Shown here in pieces: positions 19,881 through 30,392 of a stretch of 64,000 nucleotides of DNA (within the stretch, counting starts at the first letter, position 1; the number at the start of each line of letters is the position of its first letter). A program made the position numbers and the translations under genes. The DNA is from Nilaparvata lugens (Eukaryota > Arthropoda > Insecta > Hemiptera > Delphacidae): the NCBI RefSeq assembly GCF_014356525.2, contig NC_052514.1, positions 6,533,019 through 6,597,018 on the forward strand, read 5' to 3'. The notes under the pieces are model-generated. The model had not been told where the DNA came from and made no database searches. It saw only the letters and a program-made list of their open reading frames with translations.

Positions 19881-21564
19881 CTAATACTCTTGATTTCGGC
19901 TCATTATAACTCATTAGGCTTGCAACAATAAACATTTTTATAATATTAAATTTCCAATTATCAATCATAGATTCATTTAATAATAACAATATAATATTTT
20001 CCATCCTATCTACAACACAGTCTTTTATTAATATCACAGCCATTATTATGAACATTACACACCATATCAAAACATTTATTTTCTCTTCAATAGTATAACC
20101 TCTTATCATATAATAGTCAGGTACTTCCATTTTATTAATATAATTCCTTGTTTCCATCACTCTTCTTAGACACTTTCCATTCTTAATTAGTTCCCACAAA
20201 TAATCCAATTTATTGTCCGCGCATGAATTGATAGTAGTCCTTCTAATAGCTTCGGTTCTATCCCATTTATTTGATCCGTTTTTATCCCGTTTCCTTAGCC
20301 CATTCTTCCGGTCACATCGCTCAATATCTCTCTTGAAGCGTATGTGCCGCGGATGCACGCCGTCGGTGATCTCTTCCTGTCCTCCTCGGTGTCGGTCCGG
20401 TGTCCTCCGTTGCCTCTTGAAGCGTGCATGCGGCCGGTATGCGCGCGCGTGGTTCCTCCGTTTCCTTCGCCTCCGGGCCTTGCGATGCATGCTCCTCTCC
20501 CGAATGCCGTCCTCTCCGTCCTGATGTCGGCCGTCCGGTGTCCTCGGGCGCTTCCGTCTCCGGGCCTTGCGATGCATGTTCCCCCGAATGCCGTCCTCCT
20601 CGTCCTGATGTCGGCTGGGTGTCCTCGGGCGCTTTCGTCTCCGGGCCTTACGGTGGTCGCTCCTCCGGTCCTGCATGCCGTCCTCTCTGGTGTCGTCCTC
20701 TGGGTCCTCTATCCTGGGTTCCTTGGGGTGCCTTGGTGGGGTTGAATGATGCGCGGGTGCGGTGGCGGTCTCTTGATGCGCGAGTGTGACGTTCAAGGCG
20801 GGTAGTATGGTGACGGTCTCCTCCTGGCGACTGTTTATTTTTAGCAGTGATTCTTCGGTGGCAGGTTGCTCTTCGGTGGGGAACAGAATACTTAATATGG
20901 GTTGATGTTTGTGGCTGGTTTTAATTGCATGGTGGGCGGCGTTTTTTAGTGGTAGGCTGTCTTGTATTAACATCTGTTTTTCTAATATTTTCGGTTCTTC
21001 TAATAATGTTTTCGGTAAATCACTTCTGAATGTGGTGTATGACGTTGAAATATCTGGCTTTTCTTGGTCTGTTTCATTTGAGCTTGTGCTTGTTATATCG
21101 GGGGTATCATATAGTCCTGGTTTATTAGCTGTAGTTTTCTGTATATCTGGTGGCGGGTCGTTGGGTGCTGGGTTCCGGGTTTTTTGTTGATTCATTCCTA
21201 TTGCATGTGCTAATGTATAAGTTGTACTAATTTGATGAGGTGGTGGTTTATAATTTCTATTATGATTATTCTGAGTGTAATCATTATTTGTATTAAATTG
21301 ATCATGGCCATCATAATAATTCTTCCGATTTGCTTGTTGTGAATAATGATTTGTTGGGCGATTTTGAAAACTTTTATTGTTCCAGTTACTATTTCGTTTG
21401 TGCTCATAGCGGCGTTCAAATTGAGGGGCAGATCGGTAGCGATCATATGATACCGGTTCATAATTTTGGCTGTTATACTGATTAAATTTTGAGTTATGTT
21501 GATTTGATGCGTATCTCTGGTCTGAGCGGTGGTTTGATATTGCCATTTGCAGACTGTATGCCAT
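19840..21564 (-). CDS. second ORF of LTR element: NC-like, Arg-rich repeats, TM segment
   Basis: The 574 codons are in the +1 frame relative to gag and overlap its 3' end by 71 nt. Residues 1-120 are rich in Asn, Gln, Tyr and Arg (NRNYKPPPHQ region), which would suit a nucleocapsid without zinc knuckles. About 120-290 is acidic and Thr/Pro-rich. About 290-400 has three tandem units of roughly 29 residues built on HRKARRRKRPRTP with an EDGIR spacer. The C-terminal third has a hydrophobic segment (INVLIWCVMFIIMAVILI) and a second weaker one. The Arg-rich part is encoded by GC-rich tandem DNA (20340-20700) in an otherwise AT-rich element. No protease, RT, RNase H or integrase motif occurs. No homologue is recognised. 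Confidence 0.6.
   Translation of the reverse strand: MAYSLQMAISNHRSDQRYASNQHNSKFNQYNSQNYEPVSYDRYRSAPQFERRYEHKRNSNWNNKSFQNRPTNHYSQQANRKNYYDGHDQFNTNNDYTQNNHNRNYKPPPHQISTTYTLAHAIGMNQQKTRNPAPNDPPPDIQKTTANKPGLYDTPDITSTSSNETDQEKPDISTSYTTFRSDLPKTLLEEPKILEKQMLIQDSLPLKNAAHHAIKTSHKHQPILSILFPTEEQPATEESLLKINSRQEETVTILPALNVTLAHQETATAPAHHSTPPRHPKEPRIEDPEDDTREDGMQDRRSDHRKARRRKRPRTPSRHQDEEDGIRGNMHRKARRRKRPRTPDGRHQDGEDGIRERSMHRKARRRRKRRNHARAYRPHARFKRQRRTPDRHRGGQEEITDGVHPRHIRFKRDIERCDRKNGLRKRDKNGSNKWDRTEAIRRTTINSCADNKLDYLWELIKNGKCLRRVMETRNYINKMEVPDYYMIRGYTIEEKINVLIWCVMFIIMAVILIKDCVVDRMENIILLLLNESMIDNWKFNIIKMFIVASLMSYNEPKSRVLDENKRKDEFKSTD
20340..20700. repeat. GC-rich coding minisatellite in ORF2
   Basis: Units of about 85-90 bp share CTCCGGGCCTTGCGATGCAT and GAATGCCGTCCTC (plus strand). 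They encode the repeated HRKARRRKRPRTP peptides on the minus strand. Base composition changes abruptly at both ends. The plus-strand open frames here are shadows of this composition. Confidence 0.85.
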
Positions 21565-22609
21565 ATAAATGATTAATCAGCTGCTTGCAATCAGTAATGG
21601 GTTGTGTGGCGAGTGCCATTCTAACTTGATACGGTAGCTTCTTTAAAATAATACTTGCTAATGCCGATTCATTAATGGGCTCGCTCAATTGAGAATTTTT
21701 AAACTGTAAGGCAGTGACGAAAGTGGTACATGCACCGTCTAAGTTAGGGTTGAACTCGCATGATATGATGTCCGCTAGCACGTCCAACTGTTTACTTCTG
21801 CTCCAATACTGTTCCAGGAAGACAGCTACAAACTCATCCAATGATGTAAATTCATGGGCTCTACTCCGAAAGAACATCAGGGGTTCGCCAATCAATAAAC
21901 TAGTCAAACGAAGACGCCAAAAATTCCAAGAGGTGGGTGTTAATGATTGAACTAGTTTTATCTGATCTATAAATTCTTTAGGTTGGAGATAGCGGTCTGT
22001 ATTGTCAAAACGGCCTAATTCATTGAAACTGTGTAGTGAATCAAACGTTGCTATGGGAATAGGCTCTATATTCTCGTGCGGAAATTGATGTATTTGATTT
22101 TCAAGTTGTACTATGTTTTGATTTATATCAGAATTTGGGTGAGCTATTTCATGAATTTGCGAAGTGTTTTGTGCTGGTAGGTTATCTATTCTTTCGTTTA
22201 ACTCACAAGTGACAGTATCTATTTTTGCTGTTAAATCGGTTGTAATTAGTTCTTGATTTTCAGCGGTAGATGCTGATATTGTGTCCGCAGTTTCCTTACC
22301 CGTTCTTACCGATGTATCCTTCAATGATTCCCGCATTTCCTTCATTTCCGCCTTCAAGTCCTTCATTGCCATGGTCATTGTTTTTTCTAAACTATTAGAA
22401 AATGACTTGATCATCCCCTCTACTATAACCCTTCTTATTGCTTCTTGGGAGACATTTAACGGTTTATTACTGTTCACAGGATTCTTGGCGGTGATTGAAG
22501 AGATCTGGGCGTTGGACTCCATCGCGCCCCCCTCAGCGTCGATCTCCGCTACTATCGCCGTCTGCAGTGTGTCTGCTACCTTACTTTGCGTGGACGAAAA
22601 GAGACTCAT
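21494..22609 (-). CDS. gag: retrotransposon Gag (capsid-like)
   Basis: The frame has 371 codons starting at an ATG (MSLFSSTQSK) 505 nt inside the 5' LTR. Residues about 55-150 are helical and charged (coiled-coil-like, with MAMKDLKAEMKEMRESLKD). About 210-350 resembles the retrotransposon Gag capsid domain: PTSWNFWRLRLTSLLIGEP followed by SLDEFVAVFLEQYWSRSKQ, the usual WR...F..F..YW spacing, and a C-terminal LPYQVRMAL helix. No CCHC zinc knuckle is present before the stop. Basic, Asn-rich sequence that could bind RNA lies in the overlapping second ORF instead, which raises the possibility of a +1 frameshift fusion. The product would form the virus-like particle that packages element RNA. Confidence 0.8.
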   Translation of the reverse strand: MSLFSSTQSKVADTLQTAIVAEIDAEGGAMESNAQISSITAKNPVNSNKPLNVSQEAIRRVIVEGMIKSFSNSLEKTMTMAMKDLKAEMKEMRESLKDTSVRTGKETADTISASTAENQELITTDLTAKIDTVTCELNERIDNLPAQNTSQIHEIAHPNSDINQNIVQLENQIHQFPHENIEPIPIATFDSLHSFNELGRFDNTDRYLQPKEFIDQIKLVQSLTPTSWNFWRLRLTSLLIGEPLMFFRSRAHEFTSLDEFVAVFLEQYWSRSKQLDVLADIISCEFNPNLDGACTTFVTALQFKNSQLSEPINESALASIILKKLPYQVRMALATQPITDCKQLINHLYGIQSANGNIKPPLRPEIRIKST

Positions 22610-23114
22610 ATTTTAAAAATGGATTAAGTGTCAAGTGTTTGTTAAAAAAGTGAAAGTTTTGGCCAACAAGGCATTAATAAGGACACAAATGAGGATAGGC
22701 CTATGGACATTACAAGCCAGGTAACCTATTTATTACTTAAGCTCTTATAATATAATAATACTATTCATTGATTTCTGACTAGCAGTTTAGGCCTATAAAA
22801 TATAATAGCTCTCTCTATAAAATATATTTTCTTTTTTACAATAACAATAATAAAAAATTTTCTTTAAAACATATAATTTCTCTTTATTTAAAGCTATTGA
22901 TTCCCCAAAAAGTAATACAAATTTTACTTCACCAGTTTTCCTCAAAACTCATATAAGTTATCTATAATTTTCAATATGGTTATTGACTTAATTTCAAATA
23001 ATTATTCAATGAGCTCGGCTCTCATCATCAGTCCCACGTTGGTACGACATGTCTTTGTGCCGTATCCGTGGCCTATCACGTTGGGCGACATGTCTTTCTG
23101 TCGTATCCGTGGCC
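22610..23114 (-). promoter_or_regulatory. 5' leader of LTR element with doubled PBS-like block
   Basis: The leader between the 5' LTR and gag. Next to the LTR, two tandem units of 42 and 41 bp (23041-23082, 23083-23123) contain GACATGTCTTT and CGTATCCGTGGCCTATCACG. The second overlaps the LTR edge. On the minus strand they read TGTCG[CC/TAC]CAACGTG, reminiscent of retroviral primer-binding sites, but I cannot match a specific tRNA. Confidence 0.45.
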
Positions 23115-25104
23115 TATCACGTTATTCTTTATATTAAAATAACGATTAGCCTCCTGCTTGGCATCAGTCGGTAAAGCATGAGATTTAATATAATTAGGGC
23201 GTGGTTTTCTAATAGTATTCAGTCTTAAAAAATCTTGATAGGCCTAGATATGGGCTTCTCCAATAACTCTTGTAATTCAATAATAATAAATATATATATA
23301 TATAATGATACTTATACTATAGAGATGAGGAATATAAAATAAATTGCACACCATGAAATTTTACACATATATTACACAAATAATGCAAGATCAATCGAGG
23401 CAAAAAATATATATAGAGCGATAAAAAATAATATAAAAAATAGAACAATATTTGAAATCAATAAAAATATCACAGGCTAAACTTTATATTCTAGATTTGT
23501 GGCACGAATCATTACCATGTGCCTTTATCTTGAAATCATATGCATTCTTTGGCATGTAGCTGTGACATGTACTTGCTAATACTTGTCGACTTGGATAATT
23601 CAATCAAAAATATGTGCTCTAAGATCAGCTTGATAAATTAGCCACTAATAATCCAAATATATCTATATATTAAAATCTCTAGTATTTAGTAGATTTATTT
23701 GTATCGAATATATATTTTTATCTCAGGGTGCAAGATTCGGCACCTGACGGAATAGGTAGAGCCATTCATCTAGTGAATTAGAACTATGATAAATTATCGC
23801 AAATTGTATTGCAAAAAATTAAATATTGTATGCATACGTTTGATAGCCTAGATTTCGTACTTCTTTGATTAAATAGAAATTTCTAAAATATTGATCTATA
23901 TTTTTCTTTCAATTAAATACCTTTAATACTAATTTTTACTTGCGCAAGTATTACTCTTATTAATTTCTCAATTTATAACAACCCTTTCGGCGAGCTAGCT
24001 TTGATCATCAGATTAATTCGAAGCACTAGGGCGCCCATCACTAAATTCAAATTTAATCACTCACGTGTCGAAAATCTTCTTGTAAGCCGCCGATGTCGAT
24101 CCAACTCCATGTGGTCCGGGAATATGGTAGCCGGAATCGTCTCCTCCAAGGGGTTATAAATTTAATTAAAATGAAAAATGACTTCTGCTTCACAATAGCA
24201 TCACGAAGTCTTTTAAGAAATTTAATAATTTACTTTAACTTTAAATTTTTACAAAATTATTAATAAGGTACTTCGCTCTAAAATATTTGGGGTCCTCTTA
24301 TGGTGGCATCTGGCTGGCGAGTGCTGGTTCTTCCTTCTCAAGTTTTACAGATCCTCTTTCCGACTTTCAAATTAGCATAAAATTTAAATATCTCAATCCT
24401 CCGCCATTAAATTCAAATAGATCTTACAAAGAATACCAAAATATTGCTTAGATTATATGATTAATAATTTCTTTGCATTCGAGCCATATTGATAATATAG
24501 ATTACACAAATTTTTACACAAAATCTACTACAATTATATAAATATATATAAATATTTTTGAATTGGCCTACAATTGCCGCCTATTAACTGCTGTTTTACT
24601 ATTGGTGCATGCAAATTTTATTAGGTATTCATGCGCCTGGTAACTCTTATTTCCTGAATACATTAAATTATTTTTATTTGGTTTTTTATTTATGCTCTTT
24701 GCATGCTAGTTAATATTATATATATTAATATTAATTCCATGCTAACTAATAATTAGCCACGTGGACGGGTGTTTTTTCACATTGCACACCATCCGAATGC
24801 AATAAAGCTCTGCCAAGGGGTTTTGGTCAGATTCTACGTTCTTCGGTTTGATCGATCTCTAGGTCACCGATCTGTGAATACATCTACCTAACCTCAATCT
24901 TCAAATATTTTATAAATAATCTATCTATGAGTAATAAACTTCCTTCAAATCCTTTTTAAGTTCTTGTACCATTTAGCCAGAACAAGCTGATGCTATCTAA
25001 TCTTGTTTATTATCTGCTTGGCGATATTAGCCAATTACTTTATTTTTAGACCTATTACTATTTCTGTTAGGGCTTTTCATCTACCCAGATTTAAATATGT
25101 TACA
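23115..25104 (-). repeat. 5' LTR (right copy)
   Basis: Same length as the left LTR. Visible differences include AATATATATATATATAATGA versus one TA fewer, one-base indels in A or T runs, AATACCAAAAT versus AATGCCAAAAT, and TATCACG instead of TGTCACG at the inner border. This LTR should hold the promoter. No TATA box was assigned. Confidence 0.93.
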
Positions 25105-26035
25105 ACTTATATACAAAAGCTTACAATACAGCAAAATTATAGATGAATTTACATAATGTAGACTAAGAAAATGATTTTGAACTGCATTTATGATATGAAA
25201 AAAGCAATTGGTAATAGCTATAGATAATATTGTTATGCATCTACATAAATTGGAGGAGCTTTGGACTTATCAATGTCCATTCTTTGGAAAGAATATTCAA
25301 AATATCCTTCCCACTAACTCTCTACCAGAGAGAGAGAGAAAGTGAGAGAGATCGACAAATAGAGAGAGTGATTGATTGATTGATTGAGTACTTTATTTAT
25401 GTAGATTACAATATAATATACTGGCTTATACACTTATATACAATAGCTTACAATACAGCAAAACTAGTGAGAAAGAGACAGAGAGAGTGTGAGAGATAGA
25501 TAGAATGATTGATTGATTTATTTATTTATCCATGCCAGGTCTTGGAAGATCTATTGCATTTATAACATTACAACATTGCGATATTACAAAATGATAATAA
25601 ATTAATAAATAAAAAAAATATTATTCTAAATGTACAAAAGAAGAAATAATAAGTAATTTAAGTTAAGAATTATAGAAAAATATAAAAGTAAGACAAAAAA
25701 AGTATAACCCACATTTACATTTTTATGTAATTAAAGAGTTGATTGATTAAATGATTGATAGAGTACTTCATTTATGTAGATTACAATATACTGCCTTATA
25801 CACTTATATACAATAGCTTACAATACAGCAACATTAAAAATAAAATTACAAAATATGAATTAAGAAAATAATTATTGAGCTGTATATGATGTGGAAAAAA
25901 GCAATTTGTAATATAATAACTATAATATTGTTATGCATCTACATAAATTGGCGGAGTTTTGGACATATCAATGTCCATTCTTCGGAAAGAATATTCGAAG
26001 TATCCTTCCCACTAACTCTCTACCAAAACGTTAAT
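25105..26035 (-). repeat. SINE/LINE 3' tails, three related copies
   Basis: The host repeat of the LTR element resumes at 25105. A second partial copy is at 25370-25460 and a fuller one at 25740-26035. All share GAGTACTTTATTTATGTAGA and a block reading TTACAATA-CAGC, and the two long ones share TGTTATGCATCTACATAAAT. AG-rich microsatellite separates them. No coding sequence is seen. Confidence 0.65.
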
Positions 26036-26064
26036 TTCATTAATTTAACTAAGGATTAATTCAA

Positions 26065-26290
26065 CTGATTCACTAAAGAGTGTGAGAGAAAGAGAGGGTG
26101 AGAAGGATAGATAGATAGGGAGAAAACGTGATTGGAATGGAAGAGAGAAGAGAGAGAGAGTGAGAGAGATCGATAAATGGAGAAGGAGTGAGAGAGACAT
26201 AGTGTGAGAGAGAGAAAATGTGAGAAAGAGAGATGGATTGTTAGAGAGAGAGAGAGAAAGTGTAATAGGAATGGGAGTGAGAGAGTGAAC
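26065..26290. repeat. AGAG-rich low complexity
   Basis: Imperfect GA dinucleotide runs. The Ser/Leu frame on the minus strand is compositional. 26300-26820 shows no recognisable structure. Confidence 0.8.
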
Positions 26291-26829
26291 AATTTACAAT
26301 GTCAATTGTGTCACACGAATCAGTTCTGAGTACTCAGAGTTTGAATTATTGAAAAGAGCTGAGTAGTGGTTTCGGAAATCTTGTGTGACATCTTGCAACA
26401 TCTGGAAAAATGTGTCAAAATTCTGTCATACCTCTTGACACAAATTGAAGAATGATTGATATACTTTTGACGTGCTGTGATGCTAGGAAAAAATTTGTCA
26501 AAATCCTTTTATCGTCAATTTTGAATGATTTAAAATCGTCAGTACAAATCAAAAAATGGTTGGAAGTATTGTGATGTGTTGAGAGTTGAGACATAAGTAT
26601 CGTGTCAAAACCCTTCAGCATGTATTGTAAAATATTTAGATTCTTGTTCTACAAGAGATGTAAGCCTTTCTGACAGAAATACTTCGACAGAGATTGAAGT
26701 TTGGATGGAAATCCAATGGAGAGAGAAAGGGGAAACCCCATGGGATGGTAAGGTTTCAAAAGCCCATTAACATGAATGATGAATAATGGTTCAATAAAGT
26801 TTCTCAGGAAGGTTAAAAATTCAACTGAT

Positions 26830-26966
26830 TGGGAATATTTGGTGTTATATATTGTGATACTGTACTCCTATATTTTGGGAATATTTGGTGTTATATATTG
26901 TGATACTGTACTCCCATATTTTGGGAATATTTGGTGTTACATATTGTGATACAGAACTCCCATATT
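26830..26966. repeat. 46-bp tandem repeat, three units
   Basis: Each unit begins TGGGAATATTTGGTGTTATA and ends ACTCC[T/C]ATATTT. The first two differ at one base, and the third has several changes. Confidence 0.9.
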
Positions 26967-27283
26967 TAGAGAAATCGTGTCATGTGTCATAACAAACGTC
27001 ATACAGAAACAAATAACAAAATCATCTGATGACATGAACTCGCAAGAACAAAAAAAAAATTTCAAGAACAATGATTATTATTCACGAGCAGTTCATGAAC
27101 AAATCAAAAATGAGTTTCATGAGAAAGAGGAAGAAGTAAATTATTGAGGAGAGGCGAATGATGATAAATTGAGCGGATCCATAGTATTCTATTTTTAATC
27201 AATCGAATCATAAGCGAATCTATAGTGTTCTATTTTGAATAAATCAAAATTAAGCAAATCTATAGTGTTTTATCATAGAGAAA

Positions 27284-27547
27284 CAATAGCGTAAGTAGAT
27301 ATCCCATGGTATTGGGCGTTTATGTCGCAAATTAATTGTTATCTCAAGCTGATATTCCACGTAGTTCTTTCCTGTGAAGCTTTATGACGCTGGTAGTCTC
27401 TCATATTGTGCTGTTCATACACTCTTACCTGTTCAAAACAGTAAAAATCGACAATAATCAACAGTAATCGGCTTGAGATAACAGTAGAAGTTGCGACATA
27501 GACGCCCTATAACATGGGATATCTACTTACGCTATTGTTTCTCTATG
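27284..27547. mobile_element. MITE family M2, copy 1
   Basis: Terminal inverted repeats of about 80 bp begin CATAGAGAAACAATAGCGTA. The centre is conserved with copies at 30470-30745 and 37957-38231. Flanking 7-mers are GTTTTAT and GGTTTAT (one mismatch). Confidence 0.88.
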
Positions 27548-27724
27548 GGTTTATTCAAAATCAATCACAATAACCCACTGTTCTTATCGTTCAATCAAGG
27601 AATTCATTTGACGTTCAACCTGGATAAAAAGTTACCTTACAACTCTCTAACTTTCAATGTTTATCTCATGGTAGTCTATGAATCATAATGTTCATGATGA
27701 GAGATTATGAATATGTAATGTGAC

Positions 27725-28095
27725 CTATTAATTGACCTTGAATATACTCCAATGAAGTGCAAATTATCTCGAATGACCTTGAATCAACTTTAAATGATCT
27801 TGAATGGCACATTGAACGACCTTGAAAGGGGCTCAAATGAACTTTAAATGGCCTTTAATTACATAAATGAACTGTAAGTTATGTCGAATGACACATTGAA
27901 TGACCTTGGACAAGCTCCAATGAACTTCAAATGATCTCGAATGACCTTGAATCAACTTCAAATGATCTCGAATGACCTTAAATGATCTTGAACGACACAT
28001 TGGATGACCTCGAACGAGTTTAAATGAATTTTAATTAATATTGAATGACCTTAAGTAAACTTGAAACGATCTCGAATGACCTGAAATTATCTTAA
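27725..28095. repeat. degenerate minisatellite
   Basis: Imperfect repeats of AATGACCTTGAA and AACTTCAAATGATCTCG spaced about 20-40 bp. The array lies in the intron immediately downstream of cuticle exon 2 on the minus strand. Confidence 0.75.
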
Positions 28096-28120
28096 ACGAC
28101 CTTGATCCATTCTGACTCAC

Positions 28121-28250
28121 CAAGTGGTTCATGGTGTGCGATGATTCCTCTCTTCTGTTTGATTGATGACGATGCTGATGATGATGAGTCATCACTGCTA
28201 ATGGGGAGGGCGGCCGCATTAGCTACTGCCACAGCCAAAATAACAACAAT
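28121..28250 (-). CDS. cuticular protein, exon 2 (signal peptide end and propeptide)
   Basis: The exon follows GAATTTTTTCCAG and ends at a GTGAGT donor. It is 130 nt, starting in phase 0 and leaving one base (G) for the next codon, exactly what exon 3 (12778-13076) requires to make Val. The peptide IVVILAVAVANAAALP is the hydrophobic core and cleavage region of a signal peptide. A Ser/Asp stretch and a dibasic KQKRG follow, which may be a proprotein cleavage site, and then IIAHHEPL leads into the His/Ala repeats. Exon 1 (38255-38269 or 44309-44323) ends in phase 0 and supplies MQSVS or MQFVS. Confidence 0.82.
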
Positions 28251-28907
28251 CTGGAAAAAATTCAAATTTATAAATAAATTAAAAAATCCAACAATACGAT
28301 TCAATATTATTTTAAATATCTGAAGCAAGGCTTTTCAATGAACTCCTGTTTTGTTGAGCAAGAGAGAATATCAATGGTTTCTAAGGTATATAACACTTTC
28401 TGAAATGAGATAAATAAATTAATAAATTAGTAATGAAGAATTCTTATCTAATCTAATCACTACGAGTGATATTATGACCACCATTGCTGTGACGTTTGAA
28501 CGAGCGACCCTAGAGTGGGAGGGGCTTATCTAGGCTCTAGACCAATGACAGTCGTTTACTGTCGTGTTCCAACCACGAATCATATTGCTCGCTTAATGGT
28601 ATATGAGCACTACTACTGTCCACTTTCGTTTGAGTTTGTCAGCGACTGATAATGTTGTAATAACCAAAACCAGTTTCTCGATATTTCCATTAAAATGTGA
28701 AAACTTTTTTCAAATATCACTTTATTAATCATGATTATCAGGTGCCAATTCCCGGTTGAAAGGGAAACAACGAATCGCAAAACCCTGTTACAGAAATCAA
28801 TGTTCCATCTTATAAAATTACTAGTGAACTTGATGAGACAAAAGACTTGGAAGACCTGATTCTTATAAAGTTCTAATCCAAAACTTGTCTCTTTTGAAAT
28901 CTTAGAC

Positions 28908-29209
28908 TTTTTGTGTAGTTGAGTAGTTGATATTGTGGTAATGATTCATATTGAATGAAAAAGACTAAGAAATTGTCAAAAACCACAGATTTATTAATAC
29001 TTGGAAAGACCGGTTTCGGTTATTACACCATTGTCAATCTCTGATAAACCATCAAAGAAACCATGTTCATTACACCATTGTCAATCTCTGATAAACCATC
29101 AGAGAAACCATGTTTATCAGAGATTGACAATGGTGTAATAACGGAAACCGGTCTTTCCAAGTATTAATAAATCTGTGGTTTTTGACAATTTCTTAGTCTT
29201 TTTCATTCA
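28908..29209 (-). mobile_element. fold-back retroposon F, copy 2
   Basis: Same ends and arms as copy 1, but with an extra duplication of the inner arm (CACCATTGTCAATCTCTGAT occurs twice before the loop). Direct repeats AAATCTT[A/G]GAC flank it (28897-28907, 29210-29220). No gene is seen from 29221 to 30050. Confidence 0.78.
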
Positions 29210-30056
29210 AAATCTTGGACAATGACAAATTTACTCGAAAATAAAAATACTTGGTTTTATCCAGTTCTAATCCAAAACTTGACTCCCAAAACATTCCAGC
29301 CAAAGACAAAATCTACTTGAAATGATCAACATTTTAGAATTATCACAACCTTCCTAGGTAGCTATAGGCTGGGAACTGAGAAGATATATCCGGTTTAATG
29401 AAGGAAAAACATTGAAAGACAGCTTTTATCAGGACTCATATCTCAAGTTACAATCTCCATAATCTGATAATGACAAATTTGTTGATTTTGTATCAGTGAG
29501 TTAGTAGGAGATAATAGAGTTGTCCGCCTCTTATGTTCATTTTTGCAGTGGTTAACTCAAAATTGTTCTGAAGATTGGTTCCATTATTCATACTTCCGTT
29601 CTGTTGAATTTCCCATTATCATACTGATAAGATGCTGATAAAACTGAAATGAACTACAAAGTTAGAAGATTTCAAAATAAACGACTAGATAAAAAAGGAT
29701 AATCAGACAGGGATTGAACCAGTGTTAAAAGTGAGAAGTAATAGGGAGAAGGAGCTGGAATAATCCTGGAAAATGCGGGTTTTCTCTGATGAAGTCGCGG
29801 TAGGAAAAACGAAACAACCTAAGAGGAAACTCAATTTGAGTTGGAAAGAAAAGACGATTATTCTGAGTTGGGAATGGCACAGTTTTCTACTCTCTTGTCT
29901 TTTCTCGAGTATTCAGATAAGAGAGCTAGATTTGAATGATAATTTAAAAAGAATAACACTGCACTTTTCACATTGTTGATAAGTAGAAGTTTGTCTCAGA
30001 TGATTTAAATAGAATGATATCTTTCTTAATTCTCTCTTGATGACACAAAAAAGTGT

Positions 30057-30392
30057 CTTCTTGTTAGAAAACTCCTAGACTGTCCATGTTTTTTTGAAAT
30101 ACTATCTTCAAACATACATTTCTAAGTAGGATTGAACTGTAGTTTACTAGAATAATAAGACAGATAATCCTATATGCGAGCAATTTCTGTATTTTTACAT
30201 TTGGTTAAGTTATTTATATTGATACTTCTTGTTAGAAAACTCCTAGACTGTACATGATTTTTGGAAGACTGTCTTCAAATATCATTTTTAAAGTAGGATA
30301 GTACCGTTGTTCACTAGAATAATAAGACAGACAATCCTATATGCGAGCAATTTCTGTATTTTTATATCTGATTAAGTTATTTATATTGATTC
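30057..30392. repeat. 168-bp tandem dimer leading into repeat D
   Basis: Two units start CTTCTTGTTAGAAAACTCCT and end TTAAGTTATTTATATTGAT. The second runs directly into dispersed repeat D, so the duplicated part is its head. Confidence 0.8.

Larger units (their letters stand above)
16624..25104 (-). mobile_element. LTR retrotransposon with gag but no pol
   Basis: Two 1990-bp direct repeats (16624-18613 and 23115-25104) differ at only a handful of positions, mostly one-base indels. They begin TGTCACGTTATTC and end ATATGTTACA. The 4-bp repeat ACTT flanks the whole (16620-16623, 25105-25108), and unoccupied copies of the host repeat near 25440 and 25800 read through the site. The 4.5-kb interior, read on the minus strand, has a 505-nt leader, gag, a second large ORF and a small third ORF, then about 1 kb of non-coding sequence. 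No protease, reverse-transcriptase or integrase motif is present in any frame, so it must be mobilised in trans. The 4-bp target duplication and gag suggest a Ty3/Gypsy relative. Confidence 0.92.

Noticed and set aside
20213..20789. Plus-strand ORFs of 100-130 codons
   Set aside because: They are shadows of the GC-rich, Arg-coding repeat on the minus strand of the retrotransposon.
16624..25104. An autonomous retrotransposon or endogenous virus with pol
   Set aside because: No reverse-transcriptase YxDD, protease or integrase motif could be found in any frame of the 4.5-kb interior.
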